DNA of 17,816 bases from DASPTH01 sp035623515 (GTDB lineage: Bacteria > Actinomycetota > Acidimicrobiia > IMCC26256 > DASPTH01), in the NCBI GenBank assembly GCA_035623515.1, contig DASPTH010000109.1, positions 1 to 17,816 on the forward strand, read 5' to 3'. Each line of letters starts with the position of its first letter. Positions within the stretch are counted from its first letter, which is position 1. Shown one piece after another: positions 13,206 to 17,816 of this stretch. The notes below the pieces were generated by a model. The model did no database searches. It was not told the DNA's origin and saw only the letters and a list, made by a program, of their open reading frames with translations. A program made the position numbers and the translations under genes.

Positions 13206-13625
13206 TCAGGCGGCCGCCGGCCGGTTGCCGCTCTCCTGGACGAGCCAGCCGTTGCCGTCGGGGTCGCGGAAGGAGAGATAGGTGCCGAAGTCGGCACGCT
13301 CGGGGTGCAGGCCCGGTGCCTGCCCCGCGTCACCGAAGTGGAACGGCTCGCTCACGTCGACGCCGCGCGCCGCGAGCTCCGCACGCGCCGCCTCGATGTC
13401 GTTGACCACGAGATGCAGTCCCTGCACGCAGCCGGGCCGCTCGTCGTTGAGTCCGATGCCGAAGGTGATCGAACACGCCGAGCCGGGCGGCGTGAACTGG
13501 ACGACGCGGAACTCGTCGTTCGGTTGGTGGTCGACGTCGAGGTGGAAGCCGGCCCGCTCGTAGAAGTCCTTGCTGCGATCGGGGTCGGCCACCGGCAGGA
13601 CGATCGCCTCGAGCTTCCAGTCCAT
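13206..13625 (-). CDS. VOC superfamily (glyoxalase/dioxygenase-like) protein
   Basis: This encodes 139 residues. ATG 13625 has GGGAG 5 nt upstream. The paired beta-alpha-beta-beta-beta units of VOC proteins are visible: LEAIVLPVADPDRSKDFYER at the start, GLHLVVNDIEAARAELAARG at the second unit, and SFRDPDGNGWLVQE at the end. The first metal-site position carries no His, so classical glyoxalase I chemistry is not supported. Its start is 16 nt past the thioesterase stop, so the two are probably co-transcribed. It converges with the polymerase gene with only 16 bp between stops. The substrate is unknown; detoxification or resistance roles are common in the superfamily. Confidence 0.88.
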   Translation of the reverse strand: MDWKLEAIVLPVADPDRSKDFYERAGFHLDVDHQPNDEFRVVQFTPPGSACSITFGIGLNDERPGCVQGLHLVVNDIEAARAELAARGVDVSEPFHFGDAGQAPGLHPERADFGTYLSFRDPDGNGWLVQESGNRPAAA

Positions 13626-13641
13626 GTGTTCTCCCTTCCCT

Positions 13642-14193
13642 TCACGACCAGTCGTCGACCGCGACGAAGAGCCCTTCGGCTTCGGCGCACACGCGATCGC
13701 CGTCGAGCAGGCGACCCCGCACGTAGATCTTGCGTCCCTCGACCCGATCCACCCACCCCTCGACCGCCAGCTCGGTCCCCATCGGAGTGAGGCTCCGGTA
13801 GTGCACGGTGAGCGATGCGGTCCGGCTCGCAGCCGCGGTGCCCGCCACGCCACCGAGCATCTCGTCGAAGAGCAACGTGACCTGACCGCCGTGCACCGCG
13901 TCACCCGCACCCGCGTGCGCGCGTGTGTAGGTCACGGTCCCGATCCTGCGGCGGCCGTCCCCCCCGTGCACCATCGGTGGCAGCAGCGGATGCCCGCGGC
14001 CCGGCAGCGCACCGCCGAGCTCGGTCCGCACCGGAGCCTCCTCATCGAACGGACCGAGCTGCGCCACGAGCCGCGCCACCTCGGCAGCCACGGCCGCGCG
14101 CGCGGCCGGCGACGCCTGCGAACGCCAGACACGGTCGGCGAGGTCGCGGGTCGCGTCGAGGAGTGCGAGGGCGTCGGGATCGGGTGGGGTCAC
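13642..14193 (-). CDS. PaaI-like hotdog thioesterase
   Basis: This encodes 183 residues. The C-terminal half has the PaaI/4HBT hotdog pattern: HGGQVTLLFDEMLGG from His101 with acidic Asp110/Glu111 on the central helix, then ASLTVHYRSLTPMGTELAVEGWV and GRKIYVRGRLLDGDRVCAEAEGLFV strands. These proteins hydrolyse acyl- or aryl-CoA thioesters. The N-terminal 60 residues form an Ala-rich helical extension. GTG 14193 was chosen because the frame upstream does not look protein-like. A TAGACA sequence lies 7 nt upstream, an imperfect match to the window's leaderless -10 pattern. It lies 47 bp after one VOC gene and 16 bp before another, so the three probably form one unit. Confidence 0.82.
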   Translation of the reverse strand: MTPPDPDALALLDATRDLADRVWRSQASPAARAAVAAEVARLVAQLGPFDEEAPVRTELGGALPGRGHPLLPPMVHGGDGRRRIGTVTYTRAHAGAGDAVHGGQVTLLFDEMLGGVAGTAAASRTASLTVHYRSLTPMGTELAVEGWVDRVEGRKIYVRGRLLDGDRVCAEAEGLFVAVDDWS

Positions 14194-14240
14194 GCCCGGT
14201 TGTCTACCGCACCTCGTGCGGCTGCACCGTCGCCCGCGGG

Positions 14241-14621
14241 TCACCTCTGCTCGACGACGTACAGCGTGTTGCCGTCGGGGTCGCGGAACGAGAACATCGG
14301 CGGCACGCCCTCCCATCGCAGGACCTCCGGGTCCACGTCGACGCCGCGCGCACGCAATCGCGCGTGGTCGGCGTCGGCGTCGGCCGTCGTGAGCCGGATC
14401 CCGGTGTCGGTCGCGCCGTGCCCGCCGGGCGACGGTACGAGTGCGATCGTCGTGACCGCGCCCGCCGGCGCGACCTCGATCCAACGGAGCCCGTCGCCGA
14501 ACGGGACGTCGAGTCGCCGCTCGAACCCGAGCAGGTCGACGAAGAACTCGAGGGCGCGGTCCTGGTCGCTCACGGGCACGCCGACGGTCCCCACCTGCGT
14601 GATGCGGCTCTGACTGGTCAT
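14241..14621 (-). CDS. VOC superfamily (glyoxalase-like) protein
   Basis: This encodes 126 residues. ATG 14621 has GAGGTGA about 5 nt upstream. VOC signatures are VGTVGVPVSDQDRALEFFVDLLGF at the N-terminus, RWIEVAPAG, and FSFRDPDGNTLYVVEQ at the end, where the Glu near the C-terminus is the usual last metal ligand. The length is typical of a single-domain VOC protein. It is the first gene of the reverse-strand VOC/thioesterase/VOC group and diverges from padR across 107 bp that contain the PadR operator candidate, so PadR may also affect it. The substrate is unknown. Confidence 0.87.
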   Translation of the reverse strand: MTSQSRITQVGTVGVPVSDQDRALEFFVDLLGFERRLDVPFGDGLRWIEVAPAGAVTTIALVPSPGGHGATDTGIRLTTADADADHARLRARGVDVDPEVLRWEGVPPMFSFRDPDGNTLYVVEQR

Positions 14622-14690
14622 GCGATCACCTCGTTGGTCGGCGGTACCCGTCCAGACTGCCGCGCACACCAGAGTTCGTCGGTGGACCGT

Positions 14691-14720
14691 CGATATCGAA
14701 AACCGATATCGCGCTATGGT
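14691..14720 (+). promoter_or_regulatory. Palindromic operator and -10 box upstream of padR-chrA
   Basis: Two copies of the palindrome CGATATCG (14691-14698 and 14704-14711) are separated by AAAAC, so the whole block is itself an inverted repeat. It ends 3 bp before TATGGT (14715-14720), a -10 box 8 nt ahead of ATG 14729. The operator would cover the -35 region of a nearly leaderless transcript. Autoregulation by the PadR protein is the likely reading, since PadR proteins commonly bind inverted repeats in their own promoters. Confidence 0.6.
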
Positions 14721-14728
14721 CGCGGCCG

Positions 14729-15034
14729 ATGCGCGAATTCCTCCGGGGCGCGGTGCAACTCCACGTCCTCCACCACGCGGCCGAGCGCGGCGTGCACGGC
14801 GCCTGGATGACCGAGGAGCTCGCACGCCACGGGTACACGATCAGCCCGGGGTCGCTCTATCCCACGCTCCACCGCATGGAACGGGCGGGTCTCGTCCGCT
14901 CCCGCCCGGAGGTGGTCGACGGGCGGACGCGCCGGTCCTACGTCGCCACCGCCAAGGGGCGCCGCGAGCTCGAGCGGACCAAGCAACAGCTGCGGGAGCT
15001 CGCGCGCGAGGTCCTACCCGACGAGTTCCGGTGA
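14729..15034 (+). CDS. PadR family transcriptional regulator
   Basis: This encodes 101 residues. The winged-helix domain shows the PadR hallmarks: an N-terminal helix (AVQLHVLHHAAERGVHGAWMTEEL), the recognition region ISPGSLYPTLHRMERAGLV, a wing with GRTRRSYVATAKGRRELE, and a short C-terminal dimerisation helix. It lacks the longer C-terminal domain of the AphA type. ATG 14729 follows TATGGT by 8 nt with no ribosome site. Its stop overlaps the start of the chromate-transporter gene (GTGA), so the two are translationally coupled and it presumably controls the transporter in response to an unknown ligand. Self-repression through the upstream palindromes is inferred. Confidence 0.93.
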   Translation: MREFLRGAVQLHVLHHAAERGVHGAWMTEELARHGYTISPGSLYPTLHRMERAGLVRSRPEVVDGRTRRSYVATAKGRRELERTKQQLRELAREVLPDEFR

Positions 15035-16209
15035 CTCACGACGGCCACGGCGCGCACGCGCGCGCGGAAGTCCCGCTGGCGACCATCGCGCGCGAATGGT
15101 CGCGCCTCGGTTGCATCGGTTTCGGCGGCCCACCCGCCCACATCGCGCTCGCGCGGCGACTGTGTGTCGACGAGCGCCACTGGCTCGACGGCGAGGAGTT
15201 CGAGGACGGGATCGCCGCCGTGAACCTCCTGCCCGGCCCGGCGTCCACGCAACTCACGATCTTCTGCGCGTGGCGGCTGCGCGGCGCGGTCGGCGCGGTC
15301 CTCGGCGGCGTCTGCTTCATCGTCCCGGGCCTCGCCCTCATCCTCGCCCTCTCGGCGGTCTTTCTCTCGGGCCATCCGCCGAGTGCGGTCCTCGGCGCGG
15401 CCGCCGGCGCAGGCGCGGCCGTGCCTGCGGTCGCGCTGCACGCGGCCTCGATGCTGGTCCCCGCCAGTTGGCGGCGTGCCGGCGCGGGGCGCGTGGGGCG
15501 TGTCCGCTGGATCGCGTACGCGGTCGCCGGAGGCGTGGCGGCGGCGACCGTCGGTCCGTTCCTCGTGCTCGTACTCCTCGCGTGTGGTGTGACGGAGGTC
15601 GCCGTCCGCCGGCGCCCGGCACCCCCGAGCGCGCGTTCCGCACTCGCGCCCCTCGGCGTCGCGCCGGCCGTCGCCGTGGGCGGGATCGGCGCGCTCGCGT
15701 GGGTGGCGTTCAAGGTCGGTGCGCTGTCGTACGGCGGCGGCTTCGTGATCGTCCCGCTCATGCAGCACGACGCCGTCGACGCGTACCACTGGATGACGAG
15801 CGCGCAGTTCCTGAACGCCGTCGCGCTCGGCCAGATCACGCCCGGTCCGGTCGTGCTCACGGTGGCCGCGGTGGGCTACGCCGCACACGGCGTCGGTGGC
15901 GGGTTGCTCGCCGCCCTCGTCGCGTTCGCGCCTTCCTTTCTCTTCGTCCTCGTCGGGGGCCCGCGGTTCGCGCTCCTGCGCGCCAGTTCGGCGATCCAGT
16001 CCTTCCTCACCGGCGCCGGCCCGGCGGCCGTCGGTGCGATCGCGGGCTCCGCCGTTCCGCTCGGGTTGGCCTTCCAGCACGCGTGGCAGGTCCCTCTCCT
16101 CGTCGCGGCGCTCTTCTGGCTCCTGGTGCTGCGCCGCGGCGTCGTGACCTGCCTGCTCGCCGCCGGCGCCATCGGCGCCCTCGCCGCGCTGGCCGGCGCG
16201 CCGGTCTGA
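15031..16209 (+). CDS. chrA: Chromate transporter, ChrA/CHR family (long form)
   Basis: The 392-residue membrane protein is made of two homologous CHR halves. The first has GFGGPP at 30-35 and LLPGPAST around 67-73; the second has SYGGGFVIVPLMQ near 233-245 and GQITPGPVVLTVA with PGP at about 271-273. Around ten hydrophobic helices are seen. Long-chain CHR proteins export chromate from the cytoplasm, although many family members are untested and could carry other oxyanions. GTG 15031 overlaps the padR stop by 4 nt, giving coupled translation; the frame extends upstream, but that part is only the reading-frame shadow of padR. No chrB regulator is present; PadR takes that place. Confidence 0.92.
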   Translation: MTHDGHGAHARAEVPLATIAREWSRLGCIGFGGPPAHIALARRLCVDERHWLDGEEFEDGIAAVNLLPGPASTQLTIFCAWRLRGAVGAVLGGVCFIVPGLALILALSAVFLSGHPPSAVLGAAAGAGAAVPAVALHAASMLVPASWRRAGAGRVGRVRWIAYAVAGGVAAATVGPFLVLVLLACGVTEVAVRRRPAPPSARSALAPLGVAPAVAVGGIGALAWVAFKVGALSYGGGFVIVPLMQHDAVDAYHWMTSAQFLNAVALGQITPGPVVLTVAAVGYAAHGVGGGLLAALVAFAPSFLFVLVGGPRFALLRASSAIQSFLTGAGPAAVGAIAGSAVPLGLAFQHAWQVPLLVAALFWLLVLRRGVVTCLLAAGAIGALAALAGAPV

Positions 16210-16241
16210 CCCCCCGGTCTGATCCCCCGATCCGACCCCCC
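16203..16241 (+). repeat. Three tandem 13-bp repeats across the chrA stop
   Basis: GGTCTGACCCCCC, GGTCTGATCCCCC and GATCCGACCCCCC follow each other without gaps. The chrA stop codon lies in the first copy. The copies differ at 1-3 positions. It may be slippage-derived. The rest of the 176-bp gap to the next gene (16242-16385) holds no gene. Confidence 0.7.
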
Positions 16242-16385
16242 GGCTGTGAAGGCCTCCGAGGCGACGGATCGCGGGTGACGCCGCTGCCGCCAACGGGGAA
16301 GAATCAGTCGGCGACGACCGATGAGTTCCGGCCGCCGGGCCCGTCTACCTCGACGACCGGACGGTCCCCCCAAGGAGGAGCGAGC

Positions 16386-17171
16386 ATGACCACCCGTGAC
16401 CGGGCTCCGATCGGAGCGCCCTGCTGGACCGACCTGTGGACCTCCGACGTCGAGGGCAGCCGCCGCTTCTACAGCGAGCTGTTCGGGTGGGAGGCCGGCG
16501 AGCCGAGCCCCGAGTTCGGCGGCTACTTCATGTTCCTGCGCGACGGCGTGCCGATCGCCGGCGGCATGGGGCCGATGGGCGCCGACATGCCCGCCGACGA
16601 CACCTGGAAGATCTACCTCGCCACCGACGACATCCAGAAGACGGCCGACGCCGCGAAGGCCGAGGGCGCGGAGGTGCAGTTCGCGCCCGAGCCGGTCGCC
16701 GACCTCGGGTTCCAGACGGTGATGCTCGATCCTGCCGGCGCGACGGTCGGCGCCTGGCAGTCCGGCACGTTCCCGGGATTCGTCGTGCTGAACGAGCACG
16801 GCGCGCCGAGCTGGTTCGAGCTCCACACCCCCGACCACGCCGGGTCGATCGCGTTCTACCGCGCGGTGTTCCGCTGGGAGGTCGACACCGTGAGCGACAC
16901 CGACGAGTTCCGCTACAGCACGATGCGCAACCCCGACGGCGAGGGCGAGCTCGCCGGGATCATGGACGCGAAGGCGTTCCTGCCCGACGGCGCGCCCGCA
17001 CAGTGGTCGGTCTACTGGGAGGTCGACGACGCCGACGCCACCGTCGCCGAGGTCACCGCGCTCGGCGGCGCGATCATCGCCGGGCCGGAGGATACGCCGT
17101 ACGGGCGTCTCGCCACCGCGGCCGACCCCGCCGGCGCGCAGTTCAAGCTGCGCACGCCGCCCGCCGCGTGA
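16386..17171 (+). CDS. Two-domain VOC protein (duplicated glyoxalase-like fold)
   Basis: This encodes 261 residues. ATG 16386 is preceded by AAGGAGG with 7 nt spacing, the strongest ribosome site in the window. Two tandem VOC units are clear. Unit one (about 10-128) has PCWTDLWTSDVEGSRRFYSE, LFGWEAG and VMLDPAGATVGAWQ. Unit two (about 140-258) has PSWFELHTPDHAGSIAFYR, VFRWEVD and AADPAGAQFKLRTP. This resembles the actinobacterial CFP30B/27-kDa antigen-like VOC group. The duplication gives a single-chain equivalent of the usual dimer. The substrate is unknown. Its stop overlaps the serine hydrolase start (GTGA), so the two genes are coupled. Confidence 0.92.
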   Translation: MTTRDRAPIGAPCWTDLWTSDVEGSRRFYSELFGWEAGEPSPEFGGYFMFLRDGVPIAGGMGPMGADMPADDTWKIYLATDDIQKTADAAKAEGAEVQFAPEPVADLGFQTVMLDPAGATVGAWQSGTFPGFVVLNEHGAPSWFELHTPDHAGSIAFYRAVFRWEVDTVSDTDEFRYSTMRNPDGEGELAGIMDAKAFLPDGAPAQWSVYWEVDDADATVAEVTALGGAIIAGPEDTPYGRLATAADPAGAQFKLRTPPAA

Positions 17172-17816
17172 GCGGCGGCTTCACGCGCGAAGGACTCGCA
17201 CGGTTCTCCGACGCCGTCCGCGCGCACGTCGGCGACGACGACGTGCCGGGACTCGTCGCGCTCGTCGCGCGCGGCGAGCAGGTGCACGTGGAAACGCACG
17301 GATCGTTGAGCATCGGCGGCGCGCCCGTACAACGCGACTCACAGTTCCGGATCGCGTCCACCACGAAGCCGATCACCGGCGCGGCGGCACTGACGCTCGT
17401 GCACGAGGGCCGTCTCACCCTCGACGAGCCCGTCGACCGGTGCCTGCCGGAGCTCGCCGACCCGCGTGTGCTCCGGCGGATGGACGGTCCTCTCGACGAC
17501 ACGGTGCCTGCCGCGCGCGCGGTCACGCTCCGCGACCTCCTCACGTTCACGTTCGGCTTCGGCATGCACGTCGACATGTTCGCGGCGACGACCCCGTGGC
17601 CGGTCGCTGCCGCCGCGTCGGAGGCGCAGCTGGCCACCCTGGGCCCGCCCGACCCGCTGACACCTCCCGACCCGGACGAGTGGATGAGGAGGCTGGGAGC
17701 GCTGCCACTGATGGCGCAGCCCGGCGAGCGCTGGCTCTACAACACCGGCGCCCAGGTGCTCAGCGTGCTCTGCCGGCGCGCCGCGGGGGCGTCGTCGTTC
17801 TTCGACGTCCTCCGGT
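17168..17816 (+). CDS. Class C beta-lactamase-like serine hydrolase (3' end outside window)
   Basis: GTG 17168 overlaps the preceding VOC stop by 4 nt, and the frame stays open to the window end, giving 216 residues. The penicillin-binding SxxK motif is STTK with Ser64 and Lys67, preceded by QFRIA and followed by PITGAAALTLVHEGRLTLDEPV, typical of the class C/esterase VIII (Beta-lactamase PF00144) family. Near the end, PGERWLYNTGAQVLSVL holds the Tyr-containing second motif, whose Tyr acts with Lys67. No signal peptide is seen, so a cytosolic esterase or amidase is more likely than a secreted lactamase. The C-terminal part, including the HxG/KTG-like motif, is not in the window. Confidence 0.9.
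   Translation, partial: MSGGFTREGLARFSDAVRAHVGDDDVPGLVALVARGEQVHVETHGSLSIGGAPVQRDSQFRIASTTKPITGAAALTLVHEGRLTLDEPVDRCLPELADPRVLRRMDGPLDDTVPAARAVTLRDLLTFTFGFGMHVDMFAATTPWPVAAAASEAQLATLGPPDPLTPPDPDEWMRRLGALPLMAQPGERWLYNTGAQVLSVLCRRAAGASSFFDVLR

Noticed and set aside
11251..13281. 676-codon forward frame spanning the EamA and polymerase genes
   Set aside because: It crosses two well-supported genes in another frame and is extremely Arg-rich.
14938..16293. 451-codon reverse-strand frame opposite chrA
   Set aside because: It is an antisense shadow with Arg/Asp/Glu-rich low-complexity sequence; chrA carries duplicated CHR motifs.
1..17816. CRISPR arrays, transposons, integrases, rRNA or tRNA genes
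   Set aside because: None was seen by eye on either strand; the only repeats found are those listed.

Overview
The window reads as a chromosomal segment of a high-GC Gram-positive-like bacterium, most likely an actinobacterium. The evidence is the strong GC bias at third codon positions, many GTG starts, leaderless genes behind TANNNT -10 boxes, and families common in Actinobacteria: DUF4236/SHOCT, DUF427, SCP-x-type thiolase with DUF35, a stand-alone LigD-type polymerase, and a two-domain VOC protein. The lineage cannot be fixed further from this stretch. There is no rRNA, tRNA, CRISPR array, transposase or integrase.

Left part (1-5.8 kb): accessory in character and less GC-rich. It holds the 3' end of a Cys-containing Asn/Gly/Thr-rich protein, then a large reverse-strand TIR / transmembrane / beta-propeller protein bracketed by two 46-bp direct repeats (37/46 identical). 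A lone GT4 glycosyltransferase and a small DUF3303-like gene follow; the small gene has its own sigma70-type promoter and a hairpin terminator.

Middle part (6.0-10 kb): a compact reverse-strand operon encodes DUF35 (zinc ribbon/OB fold), a thiolase-fold enzyme lacking both thiolase cysteines, and a PcaC-like carboxymuconolactone decarboxylase family protein. This suggests CoA-dependent C-C bond cleavage in a catabolic pathway. A perfect 13-bp inverted repeat straddles its predicted -10 box. Next come an NTF2/SnoaL-like gene, a DUF4236-SHOCT gene and a Gfo/Idh/MocA oxidoreductase.

Right part (10-17.8 kb): a DUF427-TesB fusion diverges from an EamA transporter across only 32 bp. After these come a stand-alone NHEJ-type primase-polymerase, a reverse-strand VOC / PaaI-like thioesterase / VOC group, a PadR-chrA operon with a palindromic operator, a duplicated-VOC protein, and the start of a class C beta-lactamase-like serine hydrolase cut by the window end.

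A recurring regulatory theme is leaderless initiation. Five genes show a TANNNT hexamer exactly 7 nt before the chosen start codon, and two more show it at 8-9 nt. This was used to choose starts for the TIR and polymerase genes. The best candidates for something new are the repeat-flanked TIR propeller gene, the cysteine-less thiolase/DUF35/CMD operon with its operator, and the DUF427-TesB fusion.
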